Shown here piece after piece: positions 55,740 to 64,000 of a DNA stretch of 64,000 nucleotides. The notes under the pieces are model-generated. The model did no database searches and was not told the origin of the DNA. It saw only the letters and a program-made list of their open reading frames with translations. Location of the stretch: assembly GCF_022682495.2 (NCBI RefSeq), contig NC_071397.1, forward strand, positions 7,531,082-7,595,081, in the 5' to 3' direction. The DNA comes from Desmodus rotundus. Taxonomy: Eukaryota; Chordata; Mammalia; Chiroptera; Phyllostomidae. Position numbers and translations under genes: made by a program. Positions within the stretch are counted from its first letter, which is position 1; each line of letters starts with the position of its first letter.

Positions 55740-56110
55740 CTGGAGCTCCTGCTGAAGCCTGGGCTTCTTGGGCTATTCCGGCCTTCCAGAAGGGGGCAGT
55801 GGTGCGCTGTTGCCGCAGGCTCTGTGTAAGGGCAGGGCTGGCAGCTGCACGGTGGCCTGGCTCGGGCTGTCGCCGGGTGGGAACTTCACTCTCACACAAC
55901 GCCTCCCTGATGCCCCTTCCTGCAGTGGATGAGGGCCCCGCAGCTGCAGTGACGGTAACAAACAGGCTCTTAAGCAGGGAGCATAGCGCCGGGATGCTGC
56001 CCAGCAGCCCTCCCCTTGCTATTGCTTCCCCACCACCCATCTGCCGCGGGCTCGCGGCACCTGCAGCCAGGCTGCCGGCTACTCTCCACCCTCCACGCCC
56101 CTGTTTCCTC
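55740..56110. promoter_or_regulatory. Small CpG-rich patch
   Basis: CpG dinucleotides are clearly denser here than in the rest of the window (GTGCGCTGTTGCCGCAGG, GGCTCGGGCTGTCGCCGGG, ATCTGCCGCGGGCTCGCGGC). A 229-codon plus-strand frame (55607-56296), the longest in the window, passes through it. The frame begins in AT-rich non-coding-looking DNA and is alanine/proline-rich as GC-rich noncoding DNA tends to be. It may be a small CpG island, a promoter of a noncoding transcript, or chance. Confidence 0.3.
55786..55800 (+). promoter_or_regulatory. CTCF-binding-site-like motif
   Basis: CCAGAAGGGGGCAGT matches CCASYAGRKGGCRSY except at the fifth base, in the CpG-rich patch. Confidence 0.4.
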
Positions 56111-56569
56111 TGTGATCAGCAGCCTCATTCAGGCCTGGCAGAGCCTCCTGGCACCAGCCATGGAAATGATGGAGCAGCCCTGGCTGCTGCCTCAAGAGCC
56201 TGGTTACTCTCCCCGCCCGCAGCCAGGATCTGCCTGGCCTGGCTCCCTCTGCTCTCCGCTAAGGGCCTGGACCAGATGGCGAATTATCGGGGCTGATTTA
56301 CAGCAACAGCTAAGTTGGCTGAGGATGAAGCCTGGATGCCAACGGACACTGTCTGATGAAGGTCCGGGCAGGGTGGGAATGGGGGACACAAGAGGCTAGA
56401 GAGGAGATGTGCCCTGAGGAGAGAAAGTAGGTCAAGGAGCAAAGGAAAAGCGCAAGGCGGGGAGAGAGGAGAGGCTGGGAGAAGAGAGGGGGAGCACAAG
56501 TGCAGCTGATGCTTATGGAGCGCTCGCCATATGCCAGATGCACATTTCCTCACGGGGCATTTGTTTAGA

Positions 56570-56760
56570 GCAACACTTTCCAGTATGGTAGCCACTAGCC
56601 CCGTGTGGCATTCTAAATTAAAACAGGAATTAATTATAATTAACTATAATGGAAAACTCAGTTCTTAGTCACCCTGGCCACATAGATGCCCCGCAGCCGC
56701 ACGTGAGCGGTGGCTACTGCACCAGATAGCGCATGCGTAGTATAGACCACTTCCACCATT
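56570..56760 (-). mobile_element. Fossil MITE, relative of the element at 7848
   Basis: CACTTTCCAGTATGGTAGCC, ACTAGCCCCGTGTGGCATTC and GGAATTAATTATAATTAACT are the conserved end and AT-rich middle of that family. Confidence 0.5.
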
Positions 56761-56818
56761 GCCGAAGGTGCTGTTGGCCAAGCTGGCGGAGGGAAGGCGG
56801 ATATTAAACAATAACTGG

Positions 56819-57017
56819 CTGCCCTGGCCAGGTAGCTGAGTTGGATGGAGCATTGTCTCAATACGCCAAGACTGCAGGTTCAGTCCCCGGTCAGGACACG
56901 TACAAGAATCAAACAATGAATGCATGGATGGGTGGAACAGCAAATCTCTCTCTCTCTCTCTCTCTCTTTCCCTCCCTCCCCCTTCTTCTCTCTCTCTAGA
57001 TTAGATAAATAAAAATG
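56819..57017 (+). mobile_element. VES-type bat SINE (tRNA-derived)
   Basis: CCTGGCCAGGTAGCTGAGTT (A-box side), GCAGGTTCAGTCCCCGG (B-box), CAAACAATGAATGCATGG, then a (TC)n run of over 50 bp (56946-56998) and ATAAATAAAAATG. A decayed 15-bp duplication (TTAAACAATAACTGG 56804-56818; TTAAAAGATAGTTGG 57018-57032; 11 of 15) flanks it. The 'CCTGGCCAGG' head is a hallmark of bat VES SINEs. Confidence 0.9.
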
Positions 57018-57080
57018 TTAAAAGATAGTTGGTAATTTCATGTTGCTGATTGCATCTGTACCTTTCTCTACCTACATGTA

Positions 57081-57197
57081 TGGGGTAGAGCAAAAGTAGG
57101 TTTACAGTTGTGGGTATATGAAACACAGTTTATTTTTGTATTATTGTTTATTAATTATTGTATTATTTTTCACACGAACAACTTCCGCCCCACCCCA
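57081..57197. mobile_element. Short mariner-type MITE with TA duplication
   Basis: The left end reads TGGGGTAGAGCAAAAGTAGG. The right end (reverse complement) reads TGGGGTGGGGCGGAAGTTG, shorter because about 13 bases of the inverted repeat are missing. The AT-rich middle is TATTGTTTATTAATTATTG. TA flanks both sides (57079-57080, 57198-57199). It is about 117 bp and noncoding. Confidence 0.7.
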
Positions 57198-57204
57198 TAT
57201 TCAT

Positions 57205-57290
57205 CAGGCACTGCTCTAAGAACTGCACATATATTAATTCATTTAAATCAACCCTAGATGGCAGGTATTTATATCAGCAAATATTTTAGG
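57205..57290 (-). repeat. MIR SINE fragment, reverse orientation
   Basis: ATCAGGCACTGCTCTAAGAA, CACATATATTAATTCATTTA and CAACCCTAGATGGCAGG; the mariner MITE sits just beside or in it. Confidence 0.6.
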
Positions 57291-57354
57291 TAAAGCACCA
57301 GACAGGAGGTATTTTAGGCTTTAATATTTTGGCAGAAAACGGCCTGAAGAGTCA

Positions 57355-57990
57355 TGTCCCTTGGGATCTTAGTCACACACCCTGATGGGAGCTTACGACA
57401 GAGGCCACACGCATTGAGCAGACCAGTGAGCTCGAGGACCACACACATACACCTCTAGGACTTTCCAGGCCTTAACAGCAATCATTTGCAAAGTGCAGCC
57501 AAACCACTTTCTAGAGGCTGTTTTAATAACGCTCCTTGCAATGAGCACATCAAGTGTTGCTTTGGAACTAGATGCTGCCTGAGAGGAGCAGTGGTGTCTA
57601 CCCACTCCCCAGTCAGCTTATGGAAAGCGTGATCTTCACCTGCTGCTCTCTGACATGGAGCTGGAGTTTATAGCTACAGGGACCGTACTGGTAAAACAGA
57701 AGTCTGTATTTTAAAGTCTGGACAGATGCATACCAAATTTTTACCAGTACTTACCTCTGCGGAATATGTTATGTGGGAGAGTGGGGATGGGGCGGGGTGC
57801 ATATGGAGGGGGGAAGGAAAAACGCTTGTATTTTACTGCAAATATCGAAGAAGAGCTTGACTCTGTCATGATGAGAATATTTTCAGATATTTCTTGGGTG
57901 AAAAATAAGAAAAAGGAGAAATGTACCAAAAAGGTTTGTTCCATGGAATAAATAAGAACATAGATACAAACATGTGCCTGACCCTTACTA
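57355..57990. other. Unique sequence, no gene recognised
   Basis: An AT-rich block near 57820-57950 yields a 61-codon lysine-rich frame without domain features. Confidence 0.35.
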
Positions 57991-57994
57991 GCCA

Positions 57995-58165
57995 TAAAAG
58001 TAGTTATTATTTACTGAGCCCTGATGCGGTGCCAGGTGTAATTGGACGTCTTCTCTGACTGAGCTGACAGATGACCCTCCCAGGTGAGTACTATTTGCCC
58101 CATTTGGAGATGACAGTCAGGGCACAGGTGGAACTGGCCCCCCCTTCCCCGAATCACAGAGCAAT
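57995..58165 (-). repeat. MIR SINE, reverse orientation
   Basis: GTTATTATTTACTGAGCCCT, GTGCCAGGTGTAATTGGAC, TGAGTACTATTTGCCCCATT, GAGATGACAGTCAGGGC. Confidence 0.65.
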
Positions 58166-58239
58166 GTGAGATGGATTTTTTCCTTCCAGAGAAAAGCAAA
58201 GAACCTCACCGAGGACACTCCACAGTCCCTACCTGGGAA

Positions 58240-58370
58240 TCCTCAGAGAGAGCCGTGCAGCATCTGTTCACATGTTATTGGGGGGCAAAATGTCAGGCAA
58301 ATTAGAAATGCTGCAATTCTGCCCTGCTGGAATGAGCCCGGGATGTAATAAATTCTCCTGATAAGGAGGA
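58240..58370. promoter_or_regulatory. Unique block, candidate conserved noncoding element
   Basis: CATCTGTTCACATGTTATTG, AGGCAAATTAGAAATGCTGC, ATGTAATAAATTCTCCTGAT are repeat-free; the minus frame across it has no domain. Confidence 0.25.
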
Positions 58371-58719
58371 ACAGCAGGGCGTCCTGGCCTCCAAGAGGAG
58401 GGAGCCAGCTTGCCCTTTCCAGTGGGCAATCAGGGAAGACCCCCCAAACAGAGGGTCTTGGCAGTTTTGCCACCAGGCACTGTCCTGCAGCTACGGCCCA
58501 GGGGTAAGGGGGTGGGGGTCTGAGTGGGTCCCCCTTCTGCAGAATCGGGGCTGGCAGCAAGCCAGCTCACAGCTGTCCTCTCCCAAAGCTAAGATGAATG
58601 TGTAGGAGCAGCTTTGCGGTGCACACGTTGCAGACAGGTTGTTACATCCCCGGCCTGGCTGTGCGGAATCCCTTGGTGTCAGTCCCTGTGCCGGGGTGTC
58701 TGCCTGAGTCATAGCAGCG

Positions 58720-58870
58720 TCAGCTTCCTGCCTGCTCAGTGTGTGCCAGGCCCTGGGCTAGGTCCGTGGGCACACTACCTCTAATCTTCACAGCGACCTG
58801 GAAGGTGTGGGTCCCTTACCCTCATTTTTCAGAGGAGAAATGTGTTTAGAGAGTTAAGCAATATTGCATT
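58720..58870 (-). repeat. MIR SINE, reverse orientation
   Basis: TCAGTGTGTGCCAGGCCCTG, CTCTAATCTTCACAGCGACC, CTCATTTTTCAGAGGAGAAA. Confidence 0.75.
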
Positions 58871-59187
58871 TGATTCCTGCACCCCAGTGTTTTTCCAGAC
58901 ACTGTCCCCCACGATGCCAACAGTGGGCAAAAAAAATAAAGGAAAAAATTTGAAGATGACTTGACTTTGTGTGGTGGGCACACAATGCAACATGCCGATC
59001 ATGTACCATAGAAATCTACATTTGAAATCTATATAATCTTATCAATCAATGTCACCACTAAACACTTAATTAAAAATGAAGAAAAAATCATGTGAAACAA
59101 ATAGAGTTTCCATAGTGAGAAACCTTAGAAAGCTCTGGGTTAAACAAGCAGAATTCTTCATACCAGAACTTTTCAAAACCTTCAAAA

Positions 59188-59384
59188 CAGCGGTCCCCAA
59201 ACTTTTTGGCACCAGGGACTGGTTTCGTGGGGGACAATTTTTCCACGGATGGGGCGCCAGGAGAGGGTGATTGTTTCAGGATGATTCAAGTGCATTACAT
59301 TCAGGCTCACCTCCTGCTGAGCGGCCCAGTTCCTAACAGGCCCAGACTGGTACCAGCCTGTGGTCTGCAGGTTGGGGACCCCTG
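59188..59384 (+). mobile_element. hAT-like nonautonomous element with decayed 8-bp duplication
   Basis: The 197-bp element has ends CAGCGGTCCCCAAACTTTTT and (reverse complement of the right end) CAGGGGTCCCCAACCTGCAG. Flanks are CTTCAAAA (59180-59187) and CTTTAACA (59385-59392), an 8-bp duplication with two changes as expected for hAT. The interior reads GGACTGGTTTCGTGGGGGAC and CTCACCTCCTGCTGAGCGGC. It contains no transposase. Confidence 0.75.
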
Positions 59385-59644
59385 CTTTAACACACCCATA
59401 TACACGGCCACCCTGCAAGAGAGGAGTGTATGGAGAACACAGGGTTTCCCAAACTTATGTGACTTTGGAACCCTGCTTCGACAAGCATCTCACTGGACAT
59501 GGCCTGGAGAATGGAGCCTGAAACCCTCAAGGTATCAGGACTGGTCTCATTGCCCCGGCCAGGAATGTCCCCAGGGTGCGAGGGCATGAGAATCGGGTGC
59601 CTCCAGCACGAATCTCATTTGCTGTAACGACCACACTGTGAAGG

Positions 59645-59735
59645 GGGACCCATAGTCCTCATGTGCCAGATGGGAAGCTGAGGCTCAGAGAGCTAGGAAA
59701 CTTTGTCCTATGCTGCCCCACAGGTATTTGAGTAC
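59645..59735 (-). repeat. MIR SINE fragment, reverse orientation
   Basis: TAGTCCTCATGTGCCAGATG, GGAAGCTGAGGCTCAGAGAG. Confidence 0.6.
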
Positions 59736-59939
59736 GCGGAGTGTGACACTTCGCCATAATGATGAGGGAGAAGATGAGGATGAGGGGAACCTGGAGGCTG
59801 ACGTGTGGCCCGGAAGGAAAGGAACTGGGGGGGCAAGGGGGGTGCTGTGCCCAGCCTCTGAGGGTCATCCCACCAGCCCCGACAAACAGATGCCTGCCAC
59901 CACAGCCCACCCCACTGCTGCCGCCCATGTTCTTGGGAG

Positions 59940-60075
59940 GCTCCTGCAGTTTTAATTAAATGCTGCGTGTGTGGCTCATTAAGGAGAAAACAGTTGTTGT
60001 ATTTCTAAGTAGCCTCAGGACTCCTTGCTATTTTTACAGCTCCAACAACACTGCAGAGAATTTTATGGTGTTTGA
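59940..60075. other. Short AT-rich unique block
   Basis: GCAGTTTTAATTAAATGCTG, GTGTGGCTCATTAAGGAG, GAGAATTTTATGGTGTTTGA; possibly a conserved noncoding element. Confidence 0.25.
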
Positions 60076-60359
60076 GTTCAGTATTGCCTCTGAGCCCAGC
60101 AGGACCTCCAGGCCAGGGCTCAGAGGCCCCTCTCTCTGCTCTGAGGACCCTTCTTCCCTGCACCAAGGATCCACCTGCCTCAGGCCCCACCTCCGGGGGC
60201 CCGTGTGACCCCCCTCCCCCAGGAGCATCCTTCTTGTTACTGAAAGCTCTGAGCACTGCAAGAAGTTTGCCTCACCTCGGTGCTCTGATTCACGCCACTC
60301 GGCAGTTCTGTTCCTACTGCTTTTCTGTGAAACAGCCGATTGACACGATTAGCTGATCC

Positions 60360-60870
60360 TGACACAGCGCTCACCGTGAGCCAGGCGCTGTTCTAAGCCC
60401 TTTACCTACATTAACTCTTGGAATCCTCGCAACAACCCTATGCAGTAAGTGCAGTGGACCTCGGTACTCGTCGTCATTTCCTTCCGGAGCCCGTGACAAG
60501 TGTGGAGACCAGTGAGCACTGAACAATGCGGCGTCCTCTCTTGTGGGACAGTGTCAGGACTCACACAAGTTCCAGCGAGTGTGACGAGTCCTGAGCAAGC
60601 ACCGAGGGCTGAAATATGTTTTTCTCGTCCAAACGCGGCAAGCACAGGGTGAGATGAGTTCTGAAGCCGGTGGGTACTGAGATATGACTGTACTATTGTT
60701 ACCCCATGTAATAGATGAGAAAACCGAGGCAAGTAAGTTCCTTGCCCAAGGTGAACTACTTCTACTGCTACTGCTAAGCTACCACTTGGTGAAGCCAGCA
60801 TTAAAGCACAGGGAATGTGGCTCTAGGATCTCTGCCCTTAGCCACTTTTGTGTTATACCATCTGCTAACA
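60360..60870 (-). repeat. MIR SINE, reverse orientation, split by an insertion
   Basis: The left part (60360-60451: GTGAGCCAGGCGCTGTTCTA, ACATTAACTCTTGGAATCCT, CAACAACCCTATGCAG) and right part (60691-60870: TACTATTGTTACCCCATGTA, ATGAGAAAACCGAGGCAAGT, CCTTGCCCAAGGTGAAC) rejoin as one antisense MIR when 60452-60690 is removed. Confidence 0.8.
60452..60690. mobile_element. DNA-transposon-like insertion in a MIR, inverted terminal repeats
   Basis: The 239-bp insert begins CAGTGGACCTCGGTACTC, and the reverse complement of its end reads CAGTCATATCTCAGTACCC, so the ends are related inverted repeats starting CAGT. The interior (GAGCCCGTGACAAGTGTGGA, GCACCGAGGGCTGAAATATG) has no open frame. No clear duplication was found. 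The ends suggest a hAT-type MITE. Confidence 0.55.
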
Positions 60871-60889
60871 AACTCTAAGGTTTGGTCCC

Positions 60890-61230
60890 ACTCCTATAAA
60901 CTGACCCCCCTCAGGGGCTGTAATTCTGCCACAAACCCCAGCCTAGCAATGACAGCTTGACGTACTGCCTGACTAGGTCTCCAACTATCGCCTGGTCCTG
61001 GGTTGCCATTACCTGGATTTGTATCACCTGAGGCATGCTGTATTTCCCAAAGATGGTGCAGCAATATCCCAAATCCCACTTGCTCCTCTAGAATCTTCCC
61101 CCACCCTCCTCCTTGAACCCCACGCAGATCTCTGTGATTGCCTTGACCAACAGAGAAAGTGACACCATCAGAAGCCAGGTAACAAAGTATCATTTCTTCC
61201 TGCCTTCTCTCTGAAGGTTCAACTGCCATA
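60890..61230 (-). repeat. Old LTR-like repeat, reverse orientation, family not assigned
   Basis: GTGATTGCCTTGACCAACAG and GAAAGTGACACCATCAGAAG look like the antisense of the family at 34305-34775. Boundaries are uncertain. Confidence 0.35.
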
Positions 61231-61649
61231 TTGTGAGGAAGCCCAAGTAACCCATGGAGAGTCCCAGGTGGGAGCAGCTGAGACCCCAGCGAGCTCCTAG
61301 CTGGCAGTCAGCATGAACTCATGAGCCAGGTGGGCTACTTTGAAAGTGATGTTCTGGTCCTAGTTGAGCAATGGGGAGCAGAGGCAAACTGTCCCCATCA
61401 AGTCTTACCCCAAAGTCAGATTCCCGTCAGATTCTGTCTGCCAGACCAGACCTCCCCCAGCTTCTCTGTCCCCACAGCCCCTGCCTTCCATAGAGAAATG
61501 GAATGGCCAATGCTTTTCCACCTGCCCATTTCGCTGCAGGGGACAAGACACTACAGGGCTGAGTCCAGCTGCCACCTGTCCTCCCAGAAACCGAGATCTG
61601 GTCTCTTCGTGCCAAGGACCCAGTTTACTAGGTGTTGGGGTTGAATCCA

Positions 61650-62130
61650 ATCTATTTTCTAGTTAACAAATTCTTGCTTCAGCAATGCCAAAACCTGCTA
61701 TTTGCCTCTTCAATTATTTTTTTATTCATGGAAATTATATTTCATTATTTTGCAAATTGTCTGGTCAATTTTGATAGCTCTTCATTACTTTCCCATACTT
61801 TCAATTCCTTTTTAATTCTTTAAACACATTAAACATGCTATTTTTACACTGGGTATCTGATTATTGTAATAGTTCCCATTTTGACTGATCTGATCCTTTA
61901 ATGTGTCTTTTCTGAGAACACTTGCTCAGGGTGGCTTGTTTCCTTGTGTTCTGGGGATTTTTAAACTGAGAGCTCATGCTGTTCACAGCCTTATCTGTGA
62001 GGATTCTTTGAGATCAGTGTGTTCCACAGACAAGACTTGTAGTTGCTTCTGTAAAGCTCCTGGGGACAGGGCCACTCCAGAATCAGTGGGCACGTTTCCC
62101 ATGGATTTATTAGGTTAAATATAAATCTTC
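61650..62130. repeat. Ancient LINE fragment (L1/HAL1 type), orientation not certain
   Basis: CTTTCAATTCCTTTTTAATT, AAACACATTAAACATGCTAT, TATCTGATTATTGTAATAG, GCTCAGGGTGGCTTGTTTCC and CTGTGAGGATTCTTTGAGAT follow in order a common old L1-related fossil. Confidence 0.45.
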
Positions 62131-62439
62131 AAGGGCGTGCCACCATAGCCACATTCAGACCTTTCCCGGTGCTGTAGGTCTACTTTTCCTCTCTCGTTGG
62201 AATTATTTTGGAAGAAAAGTTTGCCTAAAGTTCCCATGCCTATTCCAGTGCCCACATTTGAACTTGAGTTGGTTTACCTAACTATTCTCATCAAAGGCAC
62301 CCAAGACAGTTGTAGGGCACTGGGTACCTGAGGAGGAGAGGGGTCTCTAGAAATGGAGGAGTGAGAGTTTAAACAACAAAAGGAAACAAAAGATAAAGAT
62401 TTTTATAAAAAAGAAAAACTGTGGGCTTGTACCCATTGC

Positions 62440-62680
62440 CAGAAGAGGATTTCATGTGGCTAACGATAAAAATTGTTTCCTATAACATTTAGCAGCTCTC
62501 CCTGCTAATCAATAAGTCATTTACAATGAAATTTTACCTTTTTTTGAAAGTACATCTCTCAACTTAATAATAATTGATTAACATTTACTTCAGTTACTAT
62601 AGAAATAGAACCTAAGAAGCAATTCTCGAAAACCCTTTACTTCAAATATCTTAACTGACTCAGACCTTTCCGTGGCTCAG
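62440..62680. promoter_or_regulatory. AT-rich unique block, candidate conserved noncoding element
   Basis: TGGCTAACGATAAAAATTG, CCCTGCTAATCAATAAGTCA, TTACAATGAAATTTTACC, TTAATAATAATTGATTAACA and TTCAGTTACTATAGAAATAG are repeat-free and carry several TAAT/ATTA and MEF2-like words. Confidence 0.3.
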
Positions 62681-62789
62681 CATTCTCACCCACCTGTGTG
62701 ACAATCTCTGTGTTATAGCTGGAGTGTTAATCAGGTATTGCCCCAATGGAGGCCACCCAACAAACCACCCCCAGACTCAGTGACTCTAA

Positions 62790-63180
62790 ACCACGAACAT
62801 TTCAATAGTGGGTCCATAATTTAGACTGGGCTCAGTATGTGGTTCTTTTGGCCTCAGCCGAATTTACTCACATGTCTGAAGGTGAGCTGGCGGATGGAGG
62901 CTGGCCTCCGCTAGGAGTACTGGGGCGATTTGGTTCTGCTCTACATGTGTCTCATCCTCCCGCAGACTGGCCTGGGGATGTTCTCATGGAGGGCAGAGGT
63001 TCAAGAGTGCTTTTTAAAGCCTCAGTTGTGTCTCACCTACAAACATCTAATTGGACACAGATGGTCACATGACAAGCCCAGAGTCAAGGGACAGATATCT
63101 CTTCACCCAGGTAAGGACACACAACAAAGTGATATGGCAGAGGGTACGAACACAGGGAGAGGTAAGGGTTGCAGCCAATC
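62790..63180 (+). repeat. Old interspersed repeat, relative of 40450-40760
   Basis: ACTCTAAACCACGAACATTT, GACTGGGCTCAGTATGTGGT and CATCTAATTGGACACAGATG in order; family not assigned. Confidence 0.4.
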
Positions 63181-63204
63181 TCATAGCCAGTGCCCAGGCA
63201 TTCC

Positions 63205-63219
63205 TCTGCAGGGGGCAGC
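63205..63219 (+). promoter_or_regulatory. CTCF-binding-site-like motif
   Basis: GCAGGGGGCAGC matches the SYAGRKGGCRSY core fully, but the CCA at the left of the consensus is poor. Confidence 0.3.
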
Positions 63220-63915
63220 TGGCTTAACGGACCATCAGGGTGTCCCTCAGGCACAGGACCGGAATGGACAGAACTCTCCTCCATCCTTCCTTAAAATCCT
63301 GTTTGGTCTTTGGCTCCACAGTCAAGTTGTCTCACTCTCTCACTACATACCTGCCCCTGGTGAACACTGCTGGTAACACGATTCAGGTTTCCAGAGACGA
63401 CCCAAGAAGGCAGCAGTCAAGCAGGGCCGATCTCTCTGGGCCCAACAAGTCTACTCCTCAATTCAGGTCAGGGCAGCTACTTGGGTCTCTGGGTGCATTG
63501 CTGAAAATAAAATGTGGCTGGAGTTCAATCATTTATAAACTGAATATTATTTCCTGTATTCATAGAAGATGCCATAAATAGATGACCTGGAAAGAACCTA
63601 TCAAATCTCCCATTTGTCAATTCTGTGCTGAGGAAAGAAGCATAAATCAGAGAGCAATTATGAGAAATTGTGCAAAGATGCCACAAAGCCCAAGGTCAGG
63701 GGACCAGACCACCCACTTGTTTTCTATGCACCCAGAGCCCACTCCAGGGCTGGGGCATGAGGTGTGTGCCTGATAAGTGACCACTGGCCTTGGCTTCATA
63801 AGCAGAAAGCATGTTTGTGACATTTTGGGGCAAAGAGAAGGGCCAGGTGGAGAGAGACTGATAAAGATTAGGGGAGATCCATAAGGGCCTTCGGTCTGAA
63901 ATCTTCATTCATATA
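63220..63915. other. Unique sequence, no gene recognised
   Basis: Short overlapping frames on both strands; nothing else recognised before the repeat start near 63920. Confidence 0.35.
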
Positions 63916-64000
63916 GGGTGTATTTGTCAGGACTATCGTGAGACCAAGTGACAGCGACCTAACTCAATGTAGGTTGAAAAGGATGGGGGATTTATTGTCT

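Noticed and set aside
56819..56895. tRNA gene
   Set aside because: Same reason: the head of a VES SINE followed at once by the SINE body and TC-rich tail.

Overview
The window is mammalian nuclear DNA, very probably from a bat. The diagnostic evidence is two tRNA-derived VES-type SINEs (29096-29277 and 56819-57017) with the usual bat tail of a TC-rich run followed by an A-rich end. L1 3' ends of the bat type (22781-23016, 36018-36220) and a short mariner MITE (57081-57197) agree with this. I saw no Helitron, so I do not name a family or species. The bulk is a mosaic of fossil repeats (MIR, L2, MER5-like hAT elements, MaLR LTR) of the kind all placental mammals carry. I found no gene, exon chain, tRNA or other RNA gene that I can defend. 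The open frames are short, overlap on both strands and mostly lie inside repeats, so the window reads as intergenic or deep intronic DNA. Layout: 1-3800 is a pile-up of LTR material. An old LTR-like repeat carries two separate insertions of a ~1.1 kb class I-like LTR, each with TG...CA ends and its own perfect 4-bp target-site duplication. 3800-21800 is largely unique sequence with MIR, MER5-like and other fossil DNA elements. 21838-23016 is a 5'-truncated L1 with the ORF2 C-terminus and 3' UTR. 31991-34076 is a full-length HAL1-type element: 5' UTR, broken ORF1 and 3' UTR, no ORF2, flanked by a 16-bp duplication. 43903-44107 is a ~205-bp miniature of the same family, in which the first 52 bases are joined directly to the last ~150. 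The junction coincides with a GT...AG pair in the longer copy, and a perfect 14-bp duplication flanks it, so it looks like a reverse-transcribed spliced HAL1 RNA. 44183-44572 is a MaLR LTR. 47881-48642 is a mariner transposon with both terminal repeats but an in-frame internal deletion of its transposase. 56570-57200 clusters a MITE, a VES SINE and a mariner MITE. 59188-60870 contains a hAT-like element with a decayed 8-bp duplication and a palindromic-ended element inserted into a MIR. Between the repeats are AT-rich unique blocks with homeodomain-, octamer- or GATA-like words. They look like conserved noncoding elements (candidate enhancers), but only alignment could show that. There are three CTCF-like motifs and one small CpG-rich patch. 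Most repeat family assignments are made from memory of consensus patterns; where I could not name a family I say so.
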